64,000 bases of DNA from Nonomuraea sp. NEAU-A123 (GCF_018603905.1 NZ_JAHFZZ010000005.1:434001-498000); one strand, 5' to 3'; shown: positions 8,285-17,897, numbered from the stretch's first letter. Numbers and translations: made by a program. The notes: generated from the sequence alone by a model not told the origin.

Positions 8285-9349
8285 ATGCCATCAACTTCCG
8301 TACGCTTTCAAGACGGCTATTCATCACTCTCCCTCGCGGTCGGGAACACACCGCTGGCGTTCATCGCCGTGCCAGGAGGCAGCGGGTTCTGGGCCAAGCT
8401 GGAGGGCTTCAACCCGGGCGGGATCAAGGACCGGCCCGCCCTGCACATGGTCCGCCAGGCCCGCGCCAGAGGAGACCTCAAACCCGGCGCGACCATCATC
8501 GAGTCCACCAGCGGCACGCTAGGGCTTGGCCTGGCGCTGGCGGGCATCGTCTTCGGCCACCCGGTCGTGCTGGTGGGCGATCCGGGCATGGAGCCGCTCA
8601 TGCGGCGGCTGCTCACCTCCTACGGCGTCCGCCTGGAGATCGTGGCCCAGCCGCATGCCGTCGGCGGCTGGCAGCAGGCCCGCCGGGAGCACGTACAGCG
8701 CCTGCTGGCGGAGATACCCGGCTCCTACTGCCCCGACCAGTACAACAACCCCGACAACGTCGACGCCTACGCCGGGCTGGCACACGAGTTGCTGGCCCGG
8801 CTGCCCCACATCGACGTCCTGGTGTGCTCGGTCGGCACCGGCGGGCACAGCGCCGGCATCTTCAACGTGCTGCACCGCCACTTCCCCGACCTCAAACTGG
8901 TCGGCGTCGACACGGTCGGGTCCAGGATCTTCGGCCAGCCCGGCAGGCCACGGCTGATGCGCGGGCTGGGCAGCAGCATCCATCCCCGCAACGTCGCCTA
9001 CGACTCCTTCAGCGAGGTGCACTGGGTCGGCCCGGCCGAGGCGGTGTGGGCCTGCCGTACCCTCGCCGCACGGCACTACATCTCCGGCGGATGGAGCACC
9101 GGCGCGGTCACGCTGGTGGCCGGCTGGCTTGCCCGCGCCACTGCCGGCCAGACCATCGTCGCCGTCTTCCCCGACGGACCCTGGCGGTACTGGGACACCA
9201 TTTACGACGACGAGTACTGCCACGCCAACGCCCTGCTCGGCACCGTTCCGAACGACGAACCGGACCTGCTGGAGGCCCCCACCGACCGCGAGGTGCACCG
9301 GTGGACACGCTGCGCCGACGTCAGCGACCCGCTGGGGAGCATGCGGTGA
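8285..9349 (+). CDS. PLP-dependent cysteine-synthase-family enzyme
   Basis: The 354-residue protein has the fold-type II beta-family landmarks: the PLP lysine in [12 protein letters not shown] (K48), the substrate loop [13 protein letters not shown], and the phosphate-binding GTGGHSAGI. The lysine motif is one residue shorter than the usual NPGGSxKDR, and the asparagine loop reads TSGTL instead of TSGNT. It therefore belongs to a divergent subgroup rather than to CysK/CysM of primary metabolism. The ATG was chosen because homology begins just after it, though upstream frame remains open. It overlaps the next MFS gene by 4 bp, so the enzyme and a transporter form a two-gene unit. Confidence 0.85.
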   Translation: MPSTSVRFQDGYSSLSLAVGNTPLAFIAVPGGSGFWAKLEGFNPGGIKDRPALHMVRQARARGDLKPGATIIESTSGTLGLGLALAGIVFGHPVVLVGDPGMEPLMRRLLTSYGVRLEIVAQPHAVGGWQQARREHVQRLLAEIPGSYCPDQYNNPDNVDAYAGLAHELLARLPHIDVLVCSVGTGGHSAGIFNVLHRHFPDLKLVGVDTVGSRIFGQPGRPRLMRGLGSSIHPRNVAYDSFSEVHWVGPAEAVWACRTLAARHYISGGWSTGAVTLVAGWLARATAGQTIVAVFPDGPWRYWDTIYDDEYCHANALLGTVPNDEPDLLEAPTDREVHRWTRCADVSDPLGSMR

Positions 9350-10596
9350 TCGGCGTCCTGCGGCAGTTCCGCTCCTTCGACCGCCCGATCCAGCTCCTGC
9401 AGATCAACCAGGTCGGCATCAACCTCGGCTTCTACATGCTCATGCCCTACCTCGCCCATCACCTGGCCACCGGCGCGGGGCTGGCGGCCTGGGCGATCGG
9501 CCTGATCCTGGGACTGCGGAACATGAGCCAGCAGGGCATGTTCCTGGTCGGCGGCAGCCTGTCGGACCGGCTCGGCTACAAACCGATGATCATGATGGGG
9601 TGCGGGCTGCGTACCGTCGGATTCGCCCTGTTCGGGCTGACCACATCGCTTCCTTTGCTGGTTCTGGCCGCGCTGCTGACCGGTTTCGCCGGGGCGCTGT
9701 TCAACCCGGCGGCGCGCGCCTACCTCGCCTGCGAGGCCGGGGAGCGCAAGGTGGCGGCGTTCGCCGTGTTCAACGTGTTCTACCAGGGCGGCATCCTGCT
9801 CGGCCCGCTCGTCGGCGTGGCCCTGCTGAGCGTCGGCTTCACCGCCGTGTGCCTGTCGGCGGCGGCGATCTTCGCGGCGCTGACGGTCCTGCAGGGGAGA
9901 TACCTGCCCAGACGTCCCGTCCTGGCCGGAGATGAGCGCCAGCCGGTCCTGCGCGACTGGAAGCAGGCGTTCAGCGATCGGGCCTTCCTGTCCTTCGCCA
10001 CGGCGATGATCGCCTCCTACGGGCTGTCCTACCAGATGTACCTCGGACTGCCGCTGGAGGTGCAGCGCACCGGCGGCGGCGATCGGGGAGTGACGGCGCT
10101 GTACGCACTGTCGGCCCTGCTCGGCATCGCCGCACAGGTACGCCTGACCGCCTGGTGCGCCGCGCGCTGGACCCGGGGCCAGGCGATCACCCGCGGACTG
10201 GCGCTGATGGGGCTGGCCTTCGCGCCGCTGGCGGTGGCGGGACAGCTACCCCTCCCACTGCCGTGGTCCATGCTGCCCGCGGTCACCTGCACGATCCTGC
10301 TCACCCTCGGCACCCTGATCGCCTTTCCCTTCGAGATGGCGACCATCGCCGACATGGCGGGAGACCGGCTGATCGGCACCTACTACGGGGTGTACAACCT
10401 GCTGTCCGGCGTCGGCATCCTGGCAGGCAACCTGCTGGCCGGCGCCATGGTCGACGTGGCCCGCTCGTCCGGCTGGGCGAGCCTGCCCTGGCTGCTCCTG
10501 GCCGCCGCCGGCCTGGCCTCCGCGGCGGCCGTCAGACGCCTGGAGCGCCACAACCGGCTCGCCATAGAGGTCGGTGCCTTGGGCACGCGTCACTGA
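9346..10596 (+). CDS. MFS transporter co-expressed with the cysteine-synthase-like enzyme
   Basis: The 416-residue, 12-segment MFS protein shows motif A as [14 protein letters not shown] and a repeated motif in the second half. The GTG start overlaps the preceding stop (GTGA) and has GGGGAG at a good distance, so translation is coupled. Pairing with a biosynthetic PLP enzyme suggests export of the product or import of its precursor (inference). Its 3' end overlaps the convergent DUF899 gene by 7 bp. Confidence 0.88.
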   Translation: MIGVLRQFRSFDRPIQLLQINQVGINLGFYMLMPYLAHHLATGAGLAAWAIGLILGLRNMSQQGMFLVGGSLSDRLGYKPMIMMGCGLRTVGFALFGLTTSLPLLVLAALLTGFAGALFNPAARAYLACEAGERKVAAFAVFNVFYQGGILLGPLVGVALLSVGFTAVCLSAAAIFAALTVLQGRYLPRRPVLAGDERQPVLRDWKQAFSDRAFLSFATAMIASYGLSYQMYLGLPLEVQRTGGGDRGVTALYALSALLGIAAQVRLTAWCAARWTRGQAITRGLALMGLAFAPLAVAGQLPLPLPWSMLPAVTCTILLTLGTLIAFPFEMATIADMAGDRLIGTYYGVYNLLSGVGILAGNLLAGAMVDVARSSGWASLPWLLLAAAGLASAAAVRRLERHNRLAIEVGALGTRH

Positions 10597-11357
10597 CTGT
10601 CGTACTCGTCGTGGCGGCGCCACCAGAAGCCGGTCTCGTTGCGGCCGAGCGGCGCGCGGTCGAGCCACTGGTACATGCCCCAGAGGCCGTCCAGCCCGCG
10701 CTCGTAGGCCGAGTAGGTGTGATACACGACGCCATCCTTGAGCGCGAACGCGCTGACGCCGGGCCCTTCTCGCCGGTACGTCACCCAGTCCGTCCCGACG
10801 ATGCCCGAGGCGAACTCGTCGAGCCCGGCACCCTCCTGACCGGCCGGCGGCCGGAAGTCGCTCTTCCGGAAGTTGTACTCGACGGCTCCCGACTGCCACT
10901 CCTCCTCGGTGTGCGCCGCCTGGAAGTCGTAGTTGAAGTCGCTGCCGTACGACGAGGCCCAGGGGAAGCTCCAGCCCATCCGCTGCTTGTACGCCTGCAG
11001 CTTGGCGAGCGGAGCCCGCGACACCGCGCAGAGCGTGACGTCGTGGTTCGCGAGGTGGACGACGGAGCCGTCGAAGCCGTCCGCGATCGCCGAACAGGAC
11101 GGACACCCCGCGGTGTAGTCGGGCCCGAACATGAAGTGGTAGATGAGCAACTGCGAGCGCCCTCGGAAGAGATCGGCCAGGGACGCTGTGCCCTCGTCGG
11201 TCTCGAAGCGATACTCCTTGTCGATGCGGACCCAGGGCAGCTCCTGGCGCCGGCGCGCCAGCTCGTCGCCGCGCCGTGTCAGGGCCTTCTCGGCTTCGAG
11301 CAGCTCCAGCCGGGCCGCGAGCCACTCTTCACGTGTTCCGGTCTTGTGATCGGTCAT
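10590..11357 (-). CDS. DUF899 thioredoxin-like protein
   Basis: The 255-residue protein matches the DUF899 family: N-terminal helix (REEWLAARLELLEAEKALTR), the ELPWVRIDKEYRFET segment, FRGRSQLLIYHFMFGPDY, then a CPSC pair in AGCPSCSAIADGFDG, and a C-terminal WWRRHDEY. The fold is thioredoxin-like and members are predicted dithiol oxidoreductases, but no reaction is established. It is a single gene downstream of the MmyB-type regulator on the same strand, 33 bp away, so the two may be cotranscribed. Confidence 0.88.
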   Translation of the reverse strand: MTDHKTGTREEWLAARLELLEAEKALTRRGDELARRRQELPWVRIDKEYRFETDEGTASLADLFRGRSQLLIYHFMFGPDYTAGCPSCSAIADGFDGSVVHLANHDVTLCAVSRAPLAKLQAYKQRMGWSFPWASSYGSDFNYDFQAAHTEEEWQSGAVEYNFRKSDFRPPAGQEGAGLDEFASGIVGTDWVTYRREGPGVSAFALKDGVVYHTYSAYERGLDGLWGMYQWLDRAPLGRNETGFWWRRHDEYDSQ

Positions 11358-11390
11358 CGTTTCTCTCCTCCCCGGCTGCCCCTGGGGGCG

Positions 11391-12278
11391 TCAGATGCTG
11401 GTGGAGCGGTCGTGATCCTGGAGTTGTGCGTGGTCTTGCGTGGCGGCCCAGGTGGACAGGAGGCGCAGGGAGTCGGCGCTGGGGGTGCCGGGGGCGGCGG
11501 TGTAGACGAGGAGGGTCAGGCCAGGGTCGGAGAGAAGGGTCATGGCTTCGAAGTTCAGCTCGAGGTCGCCGACGGCGGGGTGGTGGAGCCGCTTGACGCC
11601 GGTGCGGTGGAAGCGGACGTTGTGGTCGGCCCAGCGCCGGCGGAAGGTCTCGCTGCGGGTGGACAGTTCGCCGATGAGCTCGGTGAGCGCCTTGTCGTGG
11701 GGGTTGCGTCCCGCCTCGGAACGCAGGATGGCGGCGATGTCGTCGGCGGCCTTGTTCCAGTCGGTGAAGAACTGCTGGGAGGCGGGGTCGAGGTACACGA
11801 AACGGGCGGTGTTGGCGGGCCGGCGGGGGTCGGCGAGCATCGGGGAGTACAGGGCGCGGGCCATCCGGTTGGCGGCCAGCAGGTCGTGGCGGTCGTTGCG
11901 GATCCAGGCGGGGGCGTCGGTGATCGCGTCGAGGATCTGCTGGAGGGACGGGCGCACGCGCCGGGCGGCGCTCTTGCGGGGTGCTGTGGTGCGGGGGCCG
12001 GAGCGGCGGGCGAGGTCGAACAGGTGGTCGCGTTCGGCCTCGTCGAGTTGCAGGGCACGGGCGAGGCTGTCCAGGACGCTGTCGGAGGCGCCGGCGAGGT
12101 TGCCGCGCTCGAGGCGCACGTAATAGTCGACCGAGACGCCGGCCAGCATCGCGACCTCCTCGCGGCGCAGCCCCTTGACCCTGCGGTTGCCTCCGAAGGC
12201 CGGCAGGCCGGCCTGCTGCGGGGTGAGACGGGCCCGCCTGGAGCTGAGGAAGGCTTGGATCTCGGCTCGATCGTCCAT
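11391..12278 (-). CDS. XRE-family regulator with MmyB-like ligand domain
   Basis: The 295-residue protein has an N-terminal HTH (LRREEVAMLAGVSVDYYVRLERG) and a C-terminal PAS-like MmyB domain (ANRMARALYSPMLADP, RFVYLDPASQQFFTDWNKAAD). MmyB domains bind fatty-acid-like ligands. Such regulators usually sit divergent from one oxidoreductase that they control. Here the partner is the aldo/keto reductase. The start is the ATG at which family homology begins, although the frame stays open far upstream. Confidence 0.9.
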   Translation of the reverse strand: MDDRAEIQAFLSSRRARLTPQQAGLPAFGGNRRVKGLRREEVAMLAGVSVDYYVRLERGNLAGASDSVLDSLARALQLDEAERDHLFDLARRSGPRTTAPRKSAARRVRPSLQQILDAITDAPAWIRNDRHDLLAANRMARALYSPMLADPRRPANTARFVYLDPASQQFFTDWNKAADDIAAILRSEAGRNPHDKALTELIGELSTRSETFRRRWADHNVRFHRTGVKRLHHPAVGDLELNFEAMTLLSDPGLTLLVYTAAPGTPSADSLRLLSTWAATQDHAQLQDHDRSTSI

Positions 12279-12312
12279 ACATCCACGGTATGTGAGCTGC
12301 TCAGCGGCCAGA

Positions 12313-12331
12313 CAGGTACTGGCGTTACCTG
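12313..12331. promoter_or_regulatory. Candidate operator between the MmyB-type regulator and the aldo/keto reductase
   Basis: The inverted repeat CAGGTA-N7-TACCTG lies in the 129-bp divergent spacer, 35 bp from the regulator start. It is the best symmetric site in the spacer and a plausible target of the MmyB-type protein. Confidence 0.5.
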
Positions 12332-12407
12332 GAACGACAGTGACTCCCGCTGGTCGGCAAAAGAACGTTGGCTGGAGTCGGACCAGCTGTCCTGAAAGGA
12401 GTAACCC

Positions 12408-13436
12408 ATGGAATACCGCCGTTTGGGACGCACCGGCGTCTCGGTCAGCAAGTTGTGCCTCGGAGCCATGATGTTCGGCGAGTGGGGCACCAAGGACCAC
12501 GACGAGAGCATCCGCGTCATCAACCGTGCGCTGGATGCCGGGATCAACTTCATCGACACCGCCGACGTCTACTCCGACGGCGAGTCCGAGGTCATCGTCG
12601 GCAAGGCATTGGCCGGCGGCCGGCGCGACGACGTCGTCCTGGCCAGCAAGGTGCACATGCCGATGGGCGAGGACCTCAACCAGCGCGGCAACTCGCGCCG
12701 CTGGATCATCCGCGAGGTCGACGACTCGCTGCGCCGGCTGGGCACCGACTGGATCGACCTGTACCAGATCCACCGCTACGACCCCGACACCGACATCGAC
12801 GAGACGCTCGGCGCCCTGACCGACCTCGTCCGGGCCGGGAAGGTCCGCTACGTCGGCCACTCGACCTGGCCGGTCTCGGCGATCGTGGAGGCCCAGTGGA
12901 CCGCCCGCGAGCGCGGCCGGGAACGGTTCACCTGCGAGCAGCCGCCGTACAACATGCTCGTGCGCGCGATCGAGACCGACGCGCTGCCCACCTGCGCCCG
13001 GTACGGGATGGGCGTCATCTCCTACAGCCCGCTGGCCGGCGGCTGGCTCACCGGCCGCTACCGCAAGGGCACCGAGTCGGAAGGGCCGTTCTCCGCGGCC
13101 CGCCGGCGGCTGGCCGACCGCTTCGATCTGTCGCTGCCGGAGAACCAGCGCAAGCTCCAGGCCGCCGAGCAGCTCGCGGAGCTGGCCGAGCAGTCGGGGA
13201 TGACGCTGGTCGAGATGGCCATCGCGTTCGTCCTGCGCCACCCCGCCATCACCTCGGCGATCATCGGCCCCAGGACCATGGAGCACCTCGACTCCCAGCT
13301 GTCGGCCGCCGACGTCGAACTGCCGGACGACGTGCTGGACCGCATCGACGAGATCGTGCCGCCCGGCCTGACCATCAACCCGGCGGAGAACGGCTGGGTC
13401 AGCCCGTCTCTGCAGCCCGCCGCCCGCCGCCGCTGA
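12408..13436 (+). CDS. Aldo/keto reductase
   Basis: The 342-residue TIM-barrel NADPH oxidoreductase has the catalytic tetrad in context: Asp and Tyr in FIDTADVYSDGESE, Lys in VVLASKVHMP and His in VGHSTW. The C-terminal cofactor site reads AIIGPRTMEHLDSQL. It resembles the KCNAB/YghZ-like group of actinomycete reductases that act on small aldehydes or ketones. AAAGGAG precedes the ATG. It is divergent from the MmyB-type regulator that probably controls it, and is followed by a truncated cupin gene 18 bp on. Confidence 0.92.
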   Translation: MEYRRLGRTGVSVSKLCLGAMMFGEWGTKDHDESIRVINRALDAGINFIDTADVYSDGESEVIVGKALAGGRRDDVVLASKVHMPMGEDLNQRGNSRRWIIREVDDSLRRLGTDWIDLYQIHRYDPDTDIDETLGALTDLVRAGKVRYVGHSTWPVSAIVEAQWTARERGRERFTCEQPPYNMLVRAIETDALPTCARYGMGVISYSPLAGGWLTGRYRKGTESEGPFSAARRRLADRFDLSLPENQRKLQAAEQLAELAEQSGMTLVEMAIAFVLRHPAITSAIIGPRTMEHLDSQLSAADVELPDDVLDRIDEIVPPGLTINPAENGWVSPSLQPAARRR

Positions 13437-13454
13437 GCACGAGGAGGTACCACC

Positions 13455-13682
13455 ATGGAGATCCTCTCCAAGCAGCCGTCAGCCAAGGGGTCGGCCGAGA
13501 TGTTCACCGGTGACGTCTGGTTCGACGTCATCTACCGAGGCGCGGAACCGTCCCGGATCCGGGTCAACATCGTGCGCTTCTCCCCGTGCGCCCGCACCGC
13601 CTGGCACCGCCACGTCATGGGGCAGACCCTGCACGTCACCGAGGGTCGTGGTGATCAGGTGGCCTTGCCGCGGGCGATGTAG
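13455..13682 (+). pseudogene. Cupin protein cut off at its 3' side
   Basis: The ATG has a good GAGGAGG site and the first about 63 residues follow small cupin proteins of the AKR-linked type, ending in RTAWHRHVMGQTLHVTEGRG, which holds the first His motif. The second cupin motif is missing. From about 13645 the frame reads through the antisense of the convergent gene and stops. A deletion has probably joined the cupin gene to the 3' end of the next gene. It would have been an operon partner of the aldo/keto reductase. Confidence 0.75.
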
Positions 13683-14977
13683 AGGTTCATGTCGGTGAAG
13701 TCGAGGGTGACGTTGTAGGGCTTGAAGAAGCAGTGGGCGAAGTGGCCCGTCATGTCGATCCCTGACCCGTAGGGCCAGGGGACGTTGACCGGCATGTTCG
13801 GGTCCGTTTCGCAGTAGACCTCCTTGGCGACGGCGTCGCCGAGGCGGATCTCCTTCGGGTAGCAGGGGTAGGCGATGGTTGGGTGGCTGTGGGCGAACGT
13901 CTCGATCGGGCGGTCGTAGTCGGTGCGCACCCGCAACCGCTTGGCCGTGTCCCCGGGCATGCCCGCGGCGACCTCGCCGATTCCGCCGATGGTCACGCCC
14001 ACCACCCGTGGGCCGGAGTCGGCGATGCCGGCGATGCTGCCCAGGCTGTGGACGTCGTGGTCACGGGACAGCCACAGCGGCAGGGGCTTGGCGCCCGCCC
14101 GTATGGCGTCGGCGCGTGCCTTGCCGGCCACCTTGGGGGTCCGGCGGCGCAGGATCAGCGACCGGCCCGCGTAGTCGAAGGTGGTCAGCAAGTGGTAGAA
14201 GACCCACGTGCCGATCAGGCCGTCGCTGTCAGTGTCGACATCTTCGCCTGACTCCGTCGACGACCAGCCCACGGGGACGTTGCGCAGTTCGATGTCGCCC
14301 AGCTTGAAGGAGTCCAGTATCCCGTAGTGCACCCATATGGGGATGCCCTCGAAATCGGTCTTCTGACTGACGACGGGGCTCAGCCCGGCCTCCTTGGCTA
14401 CCGACGCGCGCATGCTCAGATTCGGGGCGCCGGTGTAGAACACGAAGCGCTTCGGCGGTCCGCCATTGACCGAGGCCTCCACCAGCGGCATCGGGTCCAT
14501 CTGCTGGAATGGCACCCGCGCGATGTCGCCGTGGATCTGATACGGCTCGCCGCTTACCGCCGCGAACCACTTGGCGTAGTCTTCCTCGCCGGCCGCTTGC
14601 CAGTGCGGTACGGAGAGGGCGAGTTTGTCCTGCCGGATGTAGCAGTCGCCCAGGAAGTTGTTGGTTTCCTTGTCGTCGGGCGCCAGGTTGAGAGCCATCT
14701 TGAGGTATTTCTCGGCCTCGGGGAACCGGTTGGACAGCAGCCCGACATGGCCGCGCTGGCGCGCCGCGCGCACATTCGTGGGGTCTGTCTTCAGGATCTC
14801 CTCGTACGCCCGGCCGGCCTCCTCGAACTTCCCGGCCTTGAACAGCGCGTCGGCGTCACCGCTGTCGGCCAGCGCCGTGGCCGCCTTGCCCAGCAGCGGC
14901 GCGGCCGCGGCGGCACCGGCCAGCACAGCGGCGCCCCGAAACAGCGAACGCCGGTTCCATTTCCCGTCATTTACCAA
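13655..14977 (-). CDS. Tat-exported TPR protein with retropepsin-like domain lacking the catalytic Asp
   Basis: The 440-residue protein has a Tat-type signal (NRRSLFRGAAVLAGAAAAAP), two or three TPR-like helical pairs at about residues 42-130, and then a retropepsin-like domain. The active-site motif should read F-x-x-DTGA but reads FVFYTGAP, with Tyr181 in place of Asp. The second half keeps the family landmark DGLIGTWVF and the closing strand LILRRR. If the reading is right the protease is inactive and acts as a binding protein, or the site has been repurposed. It is monocistronic and convergent with the broken cupin. Confidence 0.75.
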   Translation of the reverse strand: MVNDGKWNRRSLFRGAAVLAGAAAAAPLLGKAATALADSGDADALFKAGKFEEAGRAYEEILKTDPTNVRAARQRGHVGLLSNRFPEAEKYLKMALNLAPDDKETNNFLGDCYIRQDKLALSVPHWQAAGEEDYAKWFAAVSGEPYQIHGDIARVPFQQMDPMPLVEASVNGGPPKRFVFYTGAPNLSMRASVAKEAGLSPVVSQKTDFEGIPIWVHYGILDSFKLGDIELRNVPVGWSSTESGEDVDTDSDGLIGTWVFYHLLTTFDYAGRSLILRRRTPKVAGKARADAIRAGAKPLPLWLSRDHDVHSLGSIAGIADSGPRVVGVTIGGIGEVAAGMPGDTAKRLRVRTDYDRPIETFAHSHPTIAYPCYPKEIRLGDAVAKEVYCETDPNMPVNVPWPYGSGIDMTGHFAHCFFKPYNVTLDFTDMNLYIARGKAT

Positions 14978-15123
14978 TGCCTTCTCCTTTTCGTGATCAC
15001 CTTCGCCGGAACTTGCTGTCCCAGCGGACGGTCACAGCAGCTCCGGCCTGCTTGATGAGGGCGACGCCGGGGCCACCACCTCCGGCTTGTCCGGACACGG
15101 CTTCCAGCCCACGGTGGACGGCT
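14978..15123. other. Short spacer of unknown origin next to the vanR fragment
   Basis: The minus-strand frame that starts in the vanR-like fragment continues through here as unrelated residues and stops at 14997. I cannot assign this sequence. It marks the point where the duplicated vanR segment is joined to other DNA. Confidence 0.4.
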
Positions 15124-15300
15124 CGGGTCAGGGCCAGCTCAAGGCCCTCCCGCACAGCCGGGTCATCCTCGATCAACAACACACGCGAAACGCCGGCGAG
15201 TTTCACCGCACGCTCCGTAACTCGCCCGCCGGTCAACCTCATCCACTGTCGGCCAACCGTGTCCCCGCCTCATCCGCGCCGTGTCATGGTCGTGTCACGA
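15124..15300 (-). repeat. Inverted partial copy of the vanR promoter and 5' end
   Basis: This 177-bp stretch is the reverse complement of 21318-21494, with about a dozen differences by eye and no net length change. It carries the vanR-like promoter region and the first codons of the receiver domain (VSRVLLIEDDPAVREGLELA), then breaks off after LTR. The start ATG used by the intact copy is changed here. It is a truncated response-regulator pseudogene in inverted orientation in front of the ligase operon. Confidence 0.9.
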
Positions 15301-15539
15301 CCGTGCCGACGAGAAACGGTGACATGGCGCGGCGCTGGACCGCTGCGGCCACCTGGCCTGCCGGATCTTTCCGGCGTTGCCGTGGCAGATCGCGGGTGCG
15401 CTTCGGTCAGGAACTGGACAGCGAATGGCCTGGGAACTGGTCAGGCGAAGAGCCGACACTCGGCAGGCAGGTCCTGCGACGGCGAACACCGTGCCGCCGG
15501 CGGTGCTGTCTCCGTGCCACTGAGGAAGGCTGATCGATC

Positions 15540-16496
15540 GTGACTGAACGCGTACGCGTGGCTGTGCTGGCGGGTGGGCCGTCCGCCGAGCATGAGGTGT
15601 CGCTGCAGTCGGCGCAGGCTGTGCTGGATGCTCTGCCGAGGGATCTGTACGAGCCCGTCGCCGTCATCATCGACCGGCAGGGCAGGTGGCCGGTGGAGCT
15701 GCGACGCGATCTGGCGGACGTGGTCTTCCCCGTGCTGCACGGGCCGTTCGGCGAGGACGGCGTCGTCCAGGGTCACCTGGAGACGCTGGGCATCCCGTAC
15801 GTGGGCTGCGGCGTCATGGCCTCTGCCGTGGCCATGAACAAGGTGGCGATGCGGCGCACGTTCCTGGCGGAGGACATCCCGATCACCCCATATGTGTGGT
15901 TCACCGAGCATGAATGGCGCACCACCACCGACTACGGGGGTCTGGTGAAGTCGCTCGATTGGCCGATGTACGTCAAACCGGCCAGCATGGGCTCCTCCAT
16001 CGGCATCTCACGTGTCACCTCCATGGAGGAGCTGCGCGCCGGCGTGGATCTGGCACTGGCCTATGACCGGGTGGTCATCGTCGAGCAGGGCGTGACCGCG
16101 CGCGAGGTCATCTGCGGCGTGCTCGGCGACTATGACACTCCGGATGCCTCGGTGCCCGGCGAGCTCATCGTGCCCGGCGACTGGCTCGACTACGAGGCCA
16201 AGTACCTCAGCCAGGCCGAGATCGCCACCATCCCTGCCGTGCTGCCAGAACGGGTGGCCGAGGACGTGCGCGAGCTGGCCCTGCGCGCCTTCCGGGCGAT
16301 CGGTGGCTACGGCCTGTCCCGGGTCGACTTCCTCTATGAGGAGGACACGGGATGTCTGTACGTGCTGGAGATCAACACCATGCCCGGCTTCACCGCCCGT
16401 TCCGTCTACGCCAGGGGCTGGGCCGCAAGCGGCGTCCCGTACCCGGACCTGCTGCGCCGCCTCATCGACCTCGCGTTCGCCAGGAGCGGCTCATGA
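15540..16496 (+). CDS. ddl: D-Ala-D-Ala ligase family enzyme (Ddl)
   Basis: This 318-residue ATP-grasp ligase joins two D-amino acids for the peptidoglycan stem. The E-S-Y triad of DdlB is present: E17 in GGPSAEHEVS, S152 in MGSSIGIS, and Y222 in the omega loop DYEAKYLS. The omega loop therefore predicts D-Ala as second substrate, not D-lactate (VanA-type His/Lys loops). The carboxylate Arg in LSRVDF and the metal site LEINTMPGF are intact. The usual PK(L/M)W after the metal site reads ARGW, near the second substrate pocket. The start is GTG with GAGGAAGG upstream, and translation is coupled to murF by ATGA. Confidence 0.9.
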   Translation: MTERVRVAVLAGGPSAEHEVSLQSAQAVLDALPRDLYEPVAVIIDRQGRWPVELRRDLADVVFPVLHGPFGEDGVVQGHLETLGIPYVGCGVMASAVAMNKVAMRRTFLAEDIPITPYVWFTEHEWRTTTDYGGLVKSLDWPMYVKPASMGSSIGISRVTSMEELRAGVDLALAYDRVVIVEQGVTAREVICGVLGDYDTPDASVPGELIVPGDWLDYEAKYLSQAEIATIPAVLPERVAEDVRELALRAFRAIGGYGLSRVDFLYEEDTGCLYVLEINTMPGFTARSVYARGWAASGVPYPDLLRRLIDLAFARSGS

Positions 16497-17872
16497 TCCC
16501 CACGACGCTGAACGAGATCGCGCGGGTCGTCGGCGCGAGCCTGCACGACGTGCGCGACCCGCAGGCTCTGGTGACGGCGCCCTCGGCGGTCGACTCCCGC
16601 GAGGTGGTGCCTGGCGGCCTGTTCGCCGCGACGGTCGGCGCCCGCGTTGACGGTCACGGCTACGCGGCCACTGCCATCGCGGGCGGCGCCGTCGCCGTGC
16701 TGGCTTCAAGGCCCGTCGGCGTGCCCGCCCTCGTGGTCGAGGACGTCCAGCTCGCGATCGGCCTGCTGGCCAGGCACCTGCTCGAACACATCAGCCCGAC
16801 CGTGATCGGCCTGACCGGCTCCGTGGGCAAGACCACGACCAAGGACCTGCTGGCCCAGGTGCTCGAACGGCACGCAGCGACGGTCGCCACCGACAGGTCG
16901 TTCAACAACGAGCTCGGGCTGCCGCTCACCGTGCTGCGTGCCGACGCCACCACCCGATACCTGGTGCTGGAGATGGGTGCGGGCCGGAAGGGCGACCTGA
17001 CGTACCTGACCGGGCTCGCACCGCCCCAGGTCGGGCTGGTGCTCAATGTCGGCAGCGCACATGTGGAGCGTATGGGAGCCGGGCCGGCCGACGTGGCCGA
17101 GGCCAAAGGCGAGCTGGTCGAGGCACTGCCGGCGGACGGGTTCGCACTGCTCAACGCCGACGACCCGTACGTCATGGGCATGGCCGGCCGCACCAGGGCC
17201 CAGATCCTGTTGTACGGCCGGTCGGCGGAGGCGCAGGTGCGAGCCGAAGACGTGCGGATGGCCGACCGCGCGCGAACCGCGTTCGAGCTGGTGACGCCCT
17301 CCGGCCACGCCCCGGTCGAGCTCGACCTCATAGGCGAGCACCAGGTGAGCAACGCCCTGGCCGCCGCCGCCGTCGCCACCGCACTCGGCCTGGGCGTCAC
17401 CGAGATCGCCGAGGGGCTGAACGCCGCACGGCGGCGCTCCGCGGGCCGGCTGGAGATCGTCGAACGACCTGACGGCATCACCATCGTCAACGACGCCTAC
17501 AACGCCAGCCCCGAATCCATGCGGGCCGGGCTGCGGGCGGTGAAGGCTCTGGCCGGCACCCGTCGTACCGTCGCCGTGCTCGGCGCGATGGGGCAGCAGG
17601 CGCACGCCTCCCGCGCCAGGCACGCGGAGATGGGCCGGCTCGTCGCCGACCTCCGCTTCGACGTGCTGATCGCGGTCGGAGCAGGGGATCCGCTCGCGAT
17701 GGCGGAGGCAGCGGAGTCGTCGAACCAGGGCGTGGCCGTCCATACCGTCGAGGGCGTGGCCGGGGCCCTCAGGCTGGCCACCGCGCTGCTCGAACCGGGA
17801 GACGTGGTGTTCGTCAAAGCCTCCAGCGAGATCGGGCTCGGTGCCTGCGCCCGTGCGCTGGCCGGCGCCTGA
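16493..17872 (+). CDS. murF: UDP-MurNAc-tripeptide:D-Ala-D-Ala ligase (MurF)
   Basis: The 459-residue Mur ligase catalyses ATP-dependent addition of the D-Ala-D-X dipeptide to the UDP-MurNAc-tripeptide in the cytoplasm. The P-loop GSVGKTTTKD is at residues 109-118, the Mur central-domain signature VLEMGAGRKGDL follows, and the C-terminal domain has NDAYNASPESMRAGL. Placement outside a dcw-type division cluster and coupling to ddl and a racemase suggest a second, specialised MurF like those linked to glycopeptide resistance loci. Its start overlaps the ddl stop by 4 bp. Confidence 0.92.
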   Translation: MIPTTLNEIARVVGASLHDVRDPQALVTAPSAVDSREVVPGGLFAATVGARVDGHGYAATAIAGGAVAVLASRPVGVPALVVEDVQLAIGLLARHLLEHISPTVIGLTGSVGKTTTKDLLAQVLERHAATVATDRSFNNELGLPLTVLRADATTRYLVLEMGAGRKGDLTYLTGLAPPQVGLVLNVGSAHVERMGAGPADVAEAKGELVEALPADGFALLNADDPYVMGMAGRTRAQILLYGRSAEAQVRAEDVRMADRARTAFELVTPSGHAPVELDLIGEHQVSNALAAAAVATALGLGVTEIAEGLNAARRRSAGRLEIVERPDGITIVNDAYNASPESMRAGLRAVKALAGTRRTVAVLGAMGQQAHASRARHAEMGRLVADLRFDVLIAVGAGDPLAMAEAAESSNQGVAVHTVEGVAGALRLATALLEPGDVVFVKASSEIGLGACARALAGA

Positions 17873-17897
17873 CCGCACCGCAGAGAAACGGAGTTCC

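Noticed and set aside
15540..16496. The ligase as a VanA-type D-Ala:D-lactate or VanC-type D-Ala:D-Ser enzyme
   Set aside because: The omega loop is DYEAKYLS with the D-Ala-type Tyr. The VanC-type Arg position after the metal site is Val, and no vanH or vanX is nearby.
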